Origin: an uncultured Treponema sp.
GTDB lineage: Bacteria; Spirochaetota; Spirochaetia; Treponematales; Treponemataceae
Length of the DNA stretch: 58,244 nt
Reading direction: 5' to 3'
Assembly: GCA_905372235.1 (NCBI GenBank)
Contig: CAJPOF010000008.1
Coordinates: forward strand, 1-58,244
Shown: in pieces, positions 6,862 to 14,504 of the stretch
Numbering within the stretch: position 1 is the stretch's first letter
How the letters are laid out: each line of letters begins with the position of its first letter
Notes under the pieces: generated by a model
The model's input: only the letters and a program-made list of their open reading frames with translations
Told to the model about the DNA's origin: nothing
Database searches by the model: none
Program-made: the position numbers and the translations under genes

Positions 6862-8742
6862 ATGGCTCGCTCAAAAATCGTTGTCCTGGACTTTGGAAGC
6901 CAGTACGCCCATCTCATAGCAAAAAGATTCCGTATGCTAGGCTATTACTCTGAAATCGCAATGCCTTCGTGCGGCACGGAAACGTTAAAAGACGCAAAAG
7001 GAATTATCCTGTCGGGAGGACCGAGTTCCGTATACGAAAAAAACGTTCCGGAATTCAACGAAAAAATCCTAGACCTTCCCATACCGATTCTAGGTCTTTG
7101 CTACGGGCATCAGCTGATGTCAAAGTGCTACGGCGGAAAAGTCGGAAAAGCGTCCGTCGGCGAATTCGGATTTTCGGAACTTAAAACCGAACGGAACGTT
7201 TCTTCTCCGATTCTCGAGGGACTTTCAGATACTGAACAGGTATGGATGAGCCATCAGGACGAGGTTCTTGTCCCCGGAAAGGGATTTCAGGCAATCGGAA
7301 GCACAAAAGATTGCAAAAATGCGGCTCTTCAAAACATTTCGGAAAAACGATTTTCGCTACAGTTCCATTGCGAAGTGAAAGACACTCCGTGCGGAAACAG
7401 GATTTTTGAGAATTTCGCAAAATTCTGCGGAATGGAAAAAAACTGGGATCAAGACACGGTACTGTCGCTGATTCTTGAAGGCATACGGAACGACGCAAAA
7501 GATAAAAAAGTCCTGCTTTTCCTTTCAGGCGGAGTGGACTCGTCGGTAACTTTCGCCCTCTTGAACGAGGCTTTGGGAAAAGAGAGGGTTCTTGGTCTTC
7601 ATATAGACAACGGCTTCATGCGCAAAAACGAATCAAAAAATGTGGCGGAAATCTATCGAAAATTCGGATTTGACAATTTCATCGTGGAAGACGCATCTGA
7701 AAGTTTCCTTGAAGCAATAAAAGGTCTTTCAGACCCGCAGAAAAAACGCATGGCTGTAGGAGAAAACTTCATCGCCGTAAGAAACGAGGTGCTGAAAAAA
7801 CAAAACCTTGACGAGTCCGAATGGCTTTTGGCGCAGGGAACACTCTACCCGGACATTATAGAATCCGGAGGCACAAAAAACTCAAAAACCATAAAGACGC
7901 ACCACAACCGCGTCGAAGGAATTCAAAGCCTGATTGAAAAAGGTCTTATAATCGAACCGATAAAAGACCTTTACAAAGACGAGGTTCGTGCCATCGGAAA
8001 AAAACTCGGACTTAGCTCGGCACTTGTAATGCGCCATCCATTTCCGGGACCGGGTCTTTCGATAAACGTTTTGTGCAACGACGGAAAATCATGGACGGAA
8101 AAAGATGCGGCGGAACTGGAAGAAGCACAAAAGGAACTGGATGCGGTTCATTTCACGCAGTTCTGCGCCCACTGTACGCAAGATTTGAAAAGAAGCGTTC
8201 TTCCTGTCCGCTCCGTTGGAGTGCAGGGCGACTTCAGGACATACCGTTTTCCCGCCTGCCTGACATTCAGCCATGAGGGAGAAGGATTTTACCATCTTCC
8301 AAAAATAAGGGAAAAAGTGGAATCAGCCTCAAGTTCCGTAACAAACAGCGCAAAATTCTTAAACAGAACGCTCATAAAACTTTACCAAAGACCCGGCATA
8401 AAAGAAAGCGACATGAAACTCCAGCAAGGATTCTGCGACAGGCGGCGGCTTGATATGCTCCGCGAGGTAGACGACATAGTGCTTTCCGAACTGCATGAGG
8501 CAAACTGGTACGAAAAAATATTCCAGCACCTAACTATAAGCCTTCCGTACGCATCGGAAAAAGAACGGGCAAGTTTTGTCCTTCGCCCTGTCTGCTCGGA
8601 AGACGTTATGACGGCGCGTTTTGCATGGTTTCCAAGGGAACTCATGGATAAAATCCTAAGAAGAATCGCAAGCCTTGATTTTGTGGATGCAGTGTATCTT
8701 GACGTAACGAATAAGCCGCCTGCGACATTCGGCTGGGAATAA
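6862..8742 (+). CDS. guaA: GMP synthase (glutamine-hydrolysing), long form
   Basis: Converts XMP to GMP using glutamine and ATP. The N-terminal class I amidotransferase has catalytic Cys80 in GLCYGHQ and the His/Glu pair in QFHCEV; most family members have Pro where this one has Cys. The ATP-PPase domain carries SGGVDSS (about 222-228), followed by QGTLYPDIIESG and HHNRVEG. At 626 aa it is about 100 residues longer than typical bacterial GuaA. The extra sequence sits in the C-terminal dimerisation region (from about KSWTEKDAAELEE onward), as in eukaryotic-type long GMP synthases. The C-terminus is the expected NKPPATFGWE. Start ATG at 6862 follows CAGGAAG. Confidence 0.95.
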   Translation: MARSKIVVLDFGSQYAHLIAKRFRMLGYYSEIAMPSCGTETLKDAKGIILSGGPSSVYEKNVPEFNEKILDLPIPILGLCYGHQLMSKCYGGKVGKASVGEFGFSELKTERNVSSPILEGLSDTEQVWMSHQDEVLVPGKGFQAIGSTKDCKNAALQNISEKRFSLQFHCEVKDTPCGNRIFENFAKFCGMEKNWDQDTVLSLILEGIRNDAKDKKVLLFLSGGVDSSVTFALLNEALGKERVLGLHIDNGFMRKNESKNVAEIYRKFGFDNFIVEDASESFLEAIKGLSDPQKKRMAVGENFIAVRNEVLKKQNLDESEWLLAQGTLYPDIIESGGTKNSKTIKTHHNRVEGIQSLIEKGLIIEPIKDLYKDEVRAIGKKLGLSSALVMRHPFPGPGLSINVLCNDGKSWTEKDAAELEEAQKELDAVHFTQFCAHCTQDLKRSVLPVRSVGVQGDFRTYRFPACLTFSHEGEGFYHLPKIREKVESASSSVTNSAKFLNRTLIKLYQRPGIKESDMKLQQGFCDRRRLDMLREVDDIVLSELHEANWYEKIFQHLTISLPYASEKERASFVLRPVCSEDVMTARFAWFPRELMDKILRRIASLDFVDAVYLDVTNKPPATFGWE

Positions 8743-8797
8743 GGAAAAAGCGTTTCGCAAAAACTGCGATTAAAACGGAGGCTCATAAAATATTTCC

Positions 8798-9142
8798 ATG
8801 CAAAAAATTCGAGTGCTGGACTTTGTTGTATTTTTGCTCATCATGACAGCCGCCGTTCTTCTTATGGTTGGTAAGGCGGCAAAAAAAGGAAACCGAATAA
8901 AAGTACATGCGGCAGGGCATGACTACGAATATTCTTCCGAAACAGACGGAACTTATTCCGTGGAAGGTCTTATCGGAACTACGACATTTCAGGTAAAGGG
9001 AGGAAAAGTCCGCATAATCGATTCTCCGTGCGCCAACAGGCTCTGCATAAACCAAGGCTGGTCAAGTCCGCTTGTGTGCCTTCCTAACGAAGTGATAATC
9101 ACTTTTGAAAATCAGGGAGAATTCGATGCCGTCTCTGAATAG
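8798..9142 (+). CDS. NusG domain II-containing membrane-anchored protein
   Basis: A 114-aa protein with one N-terminal membrane helix (VVFLLIMTAAVLLMVG) followed by a small beta domain of the NusG_II type (PF07009-like), with the CANRLCINQGW segment typical of the family. Proteins of this type occur next to Gx-transporter and ApbE genes, often with RNF or other flavin-bearing redox genes, exactly as here. The function is unknown; a role in handling FMN-bearing membrane complexes is inferred from neighbours. A GGAGG at about 8776 is some 17 nt from the ATG at 8798, so a non-ATG start is possible. It overlaps the next gene by 17 bp. Confidence 0.8.
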   Translation: MQKIRVLDFVVFLLIMTAAVLLMVGKAAKKGNRIKVHAAGHDYEYSSETDGTYSVEGLIGTTTFQVKGGKVRIIDSPCANRLCINQGWSSPLVCLPNEVIITFENQGEFDAVSE

Positions 9143-10160
9143 CAGGAAAAGAATCGCATATCTTTCCGCCCTCACGCTGTTTTTCACATATTTTGAACTC
9201 CTTTTTCCAAGGATTCTGCCTTTTTTCCGCATGGGACTGGGAAATATTCCTGTACTGGTGGCGTTTGATCTTTCCTTTTCGAATTTTCTTCTCCTTCTTA
9301 TAATCAAATCCCTTGCCGGAAGCCTTATGTCCGGCACACTTTTTTCGCCGTTCGTTCTGATTTCGCTAGTCCAGTCATCTTTAAGCGGCTTGGTGATGTA
9401 CGCAATCGTAAGACTGAACAAGGCATTAAAGAAAAATATTTTGAGTGTCTACGGAATTTCGCTGATCGGTTCTGCCGTAAGCGGAATCGTCCAGATTTTT
9501 TTGGCAAGCCTTTACCTTGGAAGGGGAACCCTTTCACTTACAGGACCGATGCTGATTTTCAACAGCGCAAGCGGACTTCTTACAGCGTTCCTAAGCCAAG
9601 TGCTTCGGTTTCCAAACGAAACGCCAAAAATCATAAAAGAAAGCGGAATCAAAGAAAAAACAGAAGAAAATGCGAAAAAACGCTTTTCTTTCCGTCCAAA
9701 AGGAACTTTGGCAAACATAATCACCGCCGTCATAATCGTAGTTTTTGCGATAGGAATATTTTTTGTGCGCTCGATTCCGATTCTTCTTGCTTTTCTTGCG
9801 CTTTCACTTTTTGTTCAGTTCCTTGGAGGTAGGAAAATAAAAATCTTTCCGCACATTGGACTTTGGATTTTTGTGCTTGCATCATGCCTTTTTTCTCCAA
9901 GCGGAAAAGTAATTTTTAAGTTTTGGCGGTTTTCCATCACATACGGCTCACTGCTATTGGGTATCGAAAAAGCGATAAAACTGAGCGCAGTAAGCGCATT
10001 AAGCCAATACGCCACCGTAATAAAAATCTCGAACGACGGGATTTTCGGACTTACGCACGCCTACTACAAAGCACTTTCCGACTGCTTCAGGACCACGGAC
10101 GGAAGTCTATTGAAAAAACTCAAGAAAACACTCAGTTCAACAATACTTTATGAAGAGTAA
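9126..10160 (+). CDS. Gx transporter family membrane protein (HepT component I-like) with C-terminal extension
   Basis: A 344-aa polytopic protein. Residues about 1-165 match the Gx/ECF-S-like family once named heptaprenyl diphosphate synthase component I (FRMGLGNIPVLVAF, KSLAGSLMSGTLFSP). After a charged linker, residues about 195-344 add three to four hydrophobic segments (LLAFLALSLFVQFLGG; GSLLLGIEKAIKLSAVSALSQ) that faintly resemble EcfT/CbiQ. The ATG at 9126 is chosen because AGGGAG lies 6 nt upstream; an earlier ATG at 9105 lacks this. It converges on apbE with a 3-bp gap. Probably an uptake protein for a small hydrophobic or flavin-related substrate; substrate unproven. Confidence 0.75.
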   Translation: MPSLNSRKRIAYLSALTLFFTYFELLFPRILPFFRMGLGNIPVLVAFDLSFSNFLLLLIIKSLAGSLMSGTLFSPFVLISLVQSSLSGLVMYAIVRLNKALKKNILSVYGISLIGSAVSGIVQIFLASLYLGRGTLSLTGPMLIFNSASGLLTAFLSQVLRFPNETPKIIKESGIKEKTEENAKKRFSFRPKGTLANIITAVIIVVFAIGIFFVRSIPILLAFLALSLFVQFLGGRKIKIFPHIGLWIFVLASCLFSPSGKVIFKFWRFSITYGSLLLGIEKAIKLSAVSALSQYATVIKISNDGIFGLTHAYYKALSDCFRTTDGSLLKKLKKTLSSTILYEE

Positions 10161-10163
10161 AAA

Positions 10164-11240
10164 TTATTCCACTACGTTTATCTCTGAAAAATCGAACAAC
10201 AGGGTGATTTTTTCTTCAAGTCCTTTTGTGTAAAAAATCTTTTCATCATCGGTGAGTATTATCATCTGAAAATCCCTGTTGCCCTTCCAAAAGTCTATGG
10301 ATTTTTCAAGTCCCATCGCAAAAAGAGCCGTGCTTAAAGCGTCGGCGTAAAGACCGCTTTCTGCGATTACGCTCACGCTTTCGATTCCGTTTTCCACAGG
10401 ATAGCCGCTTTCAGAATCAAAAATATGTATGTATTTTTTTCCGTTTTCGTCAAAGAAGAATCTTTCGTAGCCGCCGCTTGTGGTTACGCTTGCATCCCTG
10501 ATTTTTAGTCCAATAGCAGGATTTCCTACCCATGGATTTTTAACCCCGATATTCCATTCAGAGCCATCGGGTTTTAGCCCCACAACCTGAATGTTCCCGC
10601 CAAGATCCAAAATCGCAGACTTTATTCCGTTTTCCTTGAAAATCTTCACGGCTTCATCGCAGGCAAAACCTTTTCCCACCGCGCCAAAATCGAACATCAT
10701 TCCTTTTTCTTTGTGGGAAAACTCAAGTTCACCTTTTTTGTAAATATTTCCGTCTCCGGAAGAAAGGCTGACCTTCGAAAAATCCGTAAGCAAAAGGGCT
10801 TTATTTATTTCAGAAGGCAAAGGAACTTTTTTTTTCTCTTCGGTGAATCCCCAAAGTTTTGTCACCGGATACAAAGCTGGATTGAAAGCGCCTCCTGTCT
10901 TTTTTGCCATGTCAAAAGAAAACTTGAAAAGATTTTCCGTCTCCTTGTGTGAAAAAACAAAATCATTTCCGCCGTGATTTATTTTATACACATCGCTTTG
11001 GGCGTTCGTAACAGAAATATAGGATTCCAGTTCCAAAATGCGATTTTTCACCAGTTTGTTTGCTTTTGAGGCTTTTGCGCCGTACGAAGTTACCGTCATG
11101 TAGGTGTCCATCGCCTTGAATTGGATTGAATCCTTAGCGGAAGAACATGAGACAAGCAGAAAAACGACAAAGGCTAAAGCGAGCGGAAAAAACTTTTTTT
11201 TCCTCACAAAGCGAATCAGCCGAACGCAATTTCCGAGCAT
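10164..11240 (-). CDS. apbE: FAD:protein FMN transferase, lipoprotein
   Basis: Attaches FMN covalently to threonines of periplasmic or membrane redox proteins such as RnfG/NqrC. Signal peptide with lipobox LLVSC near residue 32, then the ApbE fold: FKAMDTYMTVTSYG, the FDFGAVGKGFACDEAV flavin/metal site, AILDLGGNIQVVG, SVTTSGGYERFF, and HIFDSESGYPV...ADALSTALFAMG near the C-terminus. Length 358 aa is normal. It is the second gene of a minus-strand pair, 13 bp after the lipid kinase, and meets the Gx transporter tail to tail. No RNF target genes are in the window. Confidence 0.94.
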   Translation of the reverse strand: MLGNCVRLIRFVRKKKFFPLALAFVVFLLVSCSSAKDSIQFKAMDTYMTVTSYGAKASKANKLVKNRILELESYISVTNAQSDVYKINHGGNDFVFSHKETENLFKFSFDMAKKTGGAFNPALYPVTKLWGFTEEKKKVPLPSEINKALLLTDFSKVSLSSGDGNIYKKGELEFSHKEKGMMFDFGAVGKGFACDEAVKIFKENGIKSAILDLGGNIQVVGLKPDGSEWNIGVKNPWVGNPAIGLKIRDASVTTSGGYERFFFDENGKKYIHIFDSESGYPVENGIESVSVIAESGLYADALSTALFAMGLEKSIDFWKGNRDFQMIILTDDEKIFYTKGLEEKITLLFDFSEINVVE

Positions 11241-11253
11241 CGCTCTTTTTCCA

Positions 11254-12180
11254 TCAGTTTAAAATTCTAAGAACGCCGGGAAGCACTTCCCATTTTACGT
11301 GCTTTGCGTCGCAAACGTATTCTCCGTCAGTGTGAAGCACAAGCGGCTTTTCAGAATCTATTTCCAAAGTGGAGAATTTTTTTACGGTGAATCCTTTGAG
11401 TTTTTCATGCAATCCAAGAATCAAAAAGGGGAACACGCCGTATACAAGACATCTTGGAACTCCGTCGGCTGCGCAGCACGTAAGATAGCCGTCGTCCCTT
11501 ACAGCCTTTGGAGCCATTTTTACGCCTCCGCCTTCTGCCGCAAGGTTCATGCCTGCAAGAAATATAAGTTTTTTGAAATCCGTTTTTTCCTTTCCGTCGA
11601 AAATTGCCTTAGCCTTGTAAAACTCCATCGTAGCCAAAGTGTAAAGCGTTATAAGTATGTAGACTGAACCTCCGAACATCATTTTATTCAGTAGAGTTTT
11701 TAGTTTTGACTCGTTCACTTTCTTTGTAACGATTGCATCCATTCCTATCCCTGAACTGATTCCAAAATATCTTGTGATTCCGTCAGCGGTAACTTTTCCA
11801 AGATCCATCAGGACATCCCCTGTCGAGCTAAGAATCTTTTCAAAGACTTTTCTGGTGTTCCTTGAGCCACGCTTTATTCCGACTCCTCGGCAAAAATCGT
11901 TTCCGCTTCCTGTTGGAATCACGCCGAATTTCACCTTCGAAAAATCTTCGATTCCATTCAGGACTTCGTTCACAGTTCCATCGCCGCCGACAACAATAAT
12001 TTTTTTGTCGGGGTCAGAATTGCGGCACACATCCCGCGCAAGTTCGCCTGCATGGCCTTCGCCGCCTGAAAGCAGCATCTTGTATTCCACTTTCTTTTCG
12101 ATAAGAAGTTTTTTGACTTTTTTCCATGTAAGGAGAGCCTTTCCGCTAGCCCCGTGGATGTTAGCGATGAAATAATACAT
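11254..12180 (-). CDS. diacylglycerol/lipid kinase family protein
   Basis: A DAGK-catalytic/YegS-like kinase that phosphorylates a lipid such as diacylglycerol or undecaprenol, recycling signalling or envelope intermediates. Motifs: N-terminal FIANIHGASGKA, the nucleotide-binding IIVVGGDGTVNEVLNGI, the FGVIPTGSGNDFCRG loop, and a C-terminal LHTDGEYVCDAKHVKWEVLPG beta segment. Length 308 aa is typical. It is divergent from argJ and the first gene of the pair with apbE. Confidence 0.9.
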   Translation of the reverse strand: MYYFIANIHGASGKALLTWKKVKKLLIEKKVEYKMLLSGGEGHAGELARDVCRNSDPDKKIIVVGGDGTVNEVLNGIEDFSKVKFGVIPTGSGNDFCRGVGIKRGSRNTRKVFEKILSSTGDVLMDLGKVTADGITRYFGISSGIGMDAIVTKKVNESKLKTLLNKMMFGGSVYILITLYTLATMEFYKAKAIFDGKEKTDFKKLIFLAGMNLAAEGGGVKMAPKAVRDDGYLTCCAADGVPRCLVYGVFPFLILGLHEKLKGFTVKKFSTLEIDSEKPLVLHTDGEYVCDAKHVKWEVLPGVLRILN

Positions 12181-12242
12181 GGCATAAGTTTAGTCCGAGA
12201 TTCTTTTTTTTACAATCCGAAAGCACAATAAAATCACGATAC

Positions 12243-12281
12243 AAATGAGATATTCTCAATTCATTTTCAATTCGCTATAAT
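12243..12281 (+). promoter_or_regulatory. argJ promoter with ArgR-like dyad
   Basis: A perfect -10 TATAAT (12276-12281) has a plausible -35 TTCTCA (12253-12258) 17 bp upstream. The -35 overlaps the dyad TGAGA-TAT-TCTCA (12246-12258), which is close to the form of an ARG box. The site suggests repression of argJ-argB by an ArgR-type regulator; no such regulator is in the window. Confidence 0.55.
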
Positions 12282-12310
12282 GCAAAAAACGTTCCTTGGA
12301 GTGTATCGAT

Positions 12311-13591
12311 ATGCATCCTGAAATAAAATTCATTGAAGGCGGAATCACTGCGGCGGAAGGATTTTCGGCAAACGCAATATGCTGCCACATAAAAAAGAAC
12401 AGAAACACAGACGACACAGCCCTGATACATTCCGATACCCCTTGCACAGCCGCAGGACTTTTCACGCAAAACCGAGTCAAAGCAGAACCCGTGAAACTTT
12501 CGATTAAAAACATATCCAATGGCAACATAAGAACCATAATCGCCAATTCAGGAAACGCAAATTGCTGCACGGGAAAAAAAGGAGCGGACGCCGCCTTGCG
12601 TATGGCTGAACTTGCCGCAAAAGAGACAGGTTGCCTTTCCGATGAAGTCGCGGTCTTTTCAACAGGCGTGATTGGAGCCGATTTTCCAATAGAAAAAATC
12701 GAAGAAAACATACATGAGCTTGCATCCGGACTTTCAAAAAACGGCAACGAAAAGGCAAGCAGAGCCATAATGACCACAGACACAAAAAACAAAGAGTGCG
12801 CCGTGGAATTTATTTTGGACGGGAAAAAATGCCGAATCGGCTCTATGTGCAAAGGCTCAGGGATGATTCACATAAACCTTGGAACAATGCTTTCTTTCAT
12901 AACCACGGATGTATCAATAAGCGAAAAAATGCTTCGCATCTCCCTTGAAGAATCTGCAAAAGAAACATACAACTGCGTGAGCGTAGACGGAGACACATCC
13001 ACTAACGACAGCCTTGTGATTCTTGCAAACGGCAAGGCGGGAAACAAAAAAATAACAGACGAAGGCGAAGATTTCAGGATTTTTCTTACCGCTCTAAACA
13101 AACTGAACAGGATAATGGCGATGAAAATCGCCGCCGACGGAGAAGGTGCTACACGGCTTGTACAATGTACGGTAGAAGGCGCAAAGACAGCGGACGACGC
13201 ACGAAGCCTTGCAAAAGCGGTAATCTCATCCTCGCTTGTAAAGGCAGCCATGTTCGGGTGCGATGCGAATTTCGGAAGATTTCTTTGCGCAATGGGCTAC
13301 AGCGGAACGGATTTTTCGCCTGAAAAGACCAGCATTTGGTTTTCGAGCAAAGGCGGCGCAAAAAGATATTTTGACGACTACCAAAGTTTTGACGTTCACG
13401 GAGAAAATTCCGTCCTTGTCTACAAAGACGGGAAGCCCGAAGCCTTTGACGAAGAGAAAGCAAGAAAAATCATGGGCGAAGAGGCGGTTGAAATCCTTGT
13501 CCGGTGCAAAGAAGGAAACTCAACGGGAACTGCATGGGGATGCGATCTAAGTTACGATTACGTAAAAATAAACGGAGACTATCGCACATAA
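12311..13591 (+). CDS. argJ: bifunctional ornithine acetyltransferase / N-acetylglutamate synthase
   Basis: Transfers acetyl from N-acetylornithine to glutamate, closing the cyclic arginine pathway, and may also acetylate glutamate with acetyl-CoA. The precursor is self-cleaved before the nucleophile Thr, here Thr192 in NLGTMLSFITTD; the residue before it is Gly rather than the common Ala. Other motifs are NSGNANCCTG, STGVIGADFP, VSVDGDTSTNDS and FGCDANFGRFLCAMGY. The ATG at 12311 (9 nt after TTGGAG) is preferred to TTG at 12296. Length 426 aa is normal. argB follows after 34 bp. Confidence 0.94.
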   Translation: MHPEIKFIEGGITAAEGFSANAICCHIKKNRNTDDTALIHSDTPCTAAGLFTQNRVKAEPVKLSIKNISNGNIRTIIANSGNANCCTGKKGADAALRMAELAAKETGCLSDEVAVFSTGVIGADFPIEKIEENIHELASGLSKNGNEKASRAIMTTDTKNKECAVEFILDGKKCRIGSMCKGSGMIHINLGTMLSFITTDVSISEKMLRISLEESAKETYNCVSVDGDTSTNDSLVILANGKAGNKKITDEGEDFRIFLTALNKLNRIMAMKIAADGEGATRLVQCTVEGAKTADDARSLAKAVISSSLVKAAMFGCDANFGRFLCAMGYSGTDFSPEKTSIWFSSKGGAKRYFDDYQSFDVHGENSVLVYKDGKPEAFDEEKARKIMGEEAVEILVRCKEGNSTGTAWGCDLSYDYVKINGDYRT

Positions 13592-13625
13592 AATCTCTTA
13601 GATTCATGAGGAGAGTTCGATTTTT

Positions 13626-14504
13626 ATGAAAAAAAACAATTCCGGCTTAAAAACGGAACAATGGTCTCAGGTTTTGGTTGAATCGCTTCCGTACTTCAAG
13701 CACTGGTGCGGAAAAATCGTCGTGGTAAAGTACGGCGGAAACGCAATGCTCAACGATGAACTAAAAACCGCCGTGATGGAAGATATCGTTTTACTTAACA
13801 CAATCGGAATCAAGGTCGTTCTTGTGCATGGAGGCGGACCTGAGATAAACCACATGCTTGAGCGAATCGGAAAAGAATCCAAGTTCGTGGACGGGCTAAG
13901 GTATACGGATAGCGAGACCATGGAAATCGTCCAGATGGTTCTTACCGGAAAACTGAACAAGGAGATTGTAAGCCGGCTTTTACAGAAAGGAGGAAAGGCT
14001 GTCGGTCTTTCCGGAGTGGATTCTGGACTCCTGAAGGCAAAAAAATCCGAAAAAGATCTTGGCTTTGTGGGGGATGTCACGGAGACAAATCCTGAAATTC
14101 TTCTTTCCCTTTTGGACTTGGGCTTTATTCCCGTGGTATCTACAGTCGCCATAGGGGAAGAAAACGAGTCGGCAATATACAATATAAATGCGGACACCGC
14201 AGCGGCAAAAATCGCCGTCGCCCTCAAGGCGGAAAAATTCGTCCAGCTCACGAACGTCCCCGGAATCCTACGGAACATAGAAGATTCCGAAAGCCTCATA
14301 AAACGCATAGAAAAAACAGCGATAGGCTCGATGAAAGCGACGGGCGTAATCGCAGGCGGCATGATTCCGAAAGTTGACTGTTGCCTTACTGCGCTTGAAG
14401 GAGGCGTTCCAAGAACCCACATAATCGACGGAAGAGTTCCGCATTCCCTGCTCATCGAAATGTTCTCCGACCGCGGAATCGGAACGATGATTTATCAGTC
14501 CTGA
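13626..14504 (+). CDS. argB: acetylglutamate kinase
   Basis: Phosphorylates N-acetylglutamate, the second step of arginine synthesis. The amino-acid-kinase fold shows VVKYGGNAMLN, VLVHGGGPEINHML, the substrate segment DGLRYTDSETMEIVQMVLTGKLNKE, NINADTAAAKIA, and the C-terminal VIAGGMIPK with the catalytic lysine. Length 292 aa is typical. It is the second gene after argJ; its TGA overlaps the ATG of the next gene by one base (TGATG), so translation of the surface protein is probably coupled to it. Confidence 0.96.
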   Translation: MKKNNSGLKTEQWSQVLVESLPYFKHWCGKIVVVKYGGNAMLNDELKTAVMEDIVLLNTIGIKVVLVHGGGPEINHMLERIGKESKFVDGLRYTDSETMEIVQMVLTGKLNKEIVSRLLQKGGKAVGLSGVDSGLLKAKKSEKDLGFVGDVTETNPEILLSLLDLGFIPVVSTVAIGEENESAIYNINADTAAAKIAVALKAEKFVQLTNVPGILRNIEDSESLIKRIEKTAIGSMKATGVIAGGMIPKVDCCLTALEGGVPRTHIIDGRVPHSLLIEMFSDRGIGTMIYQS

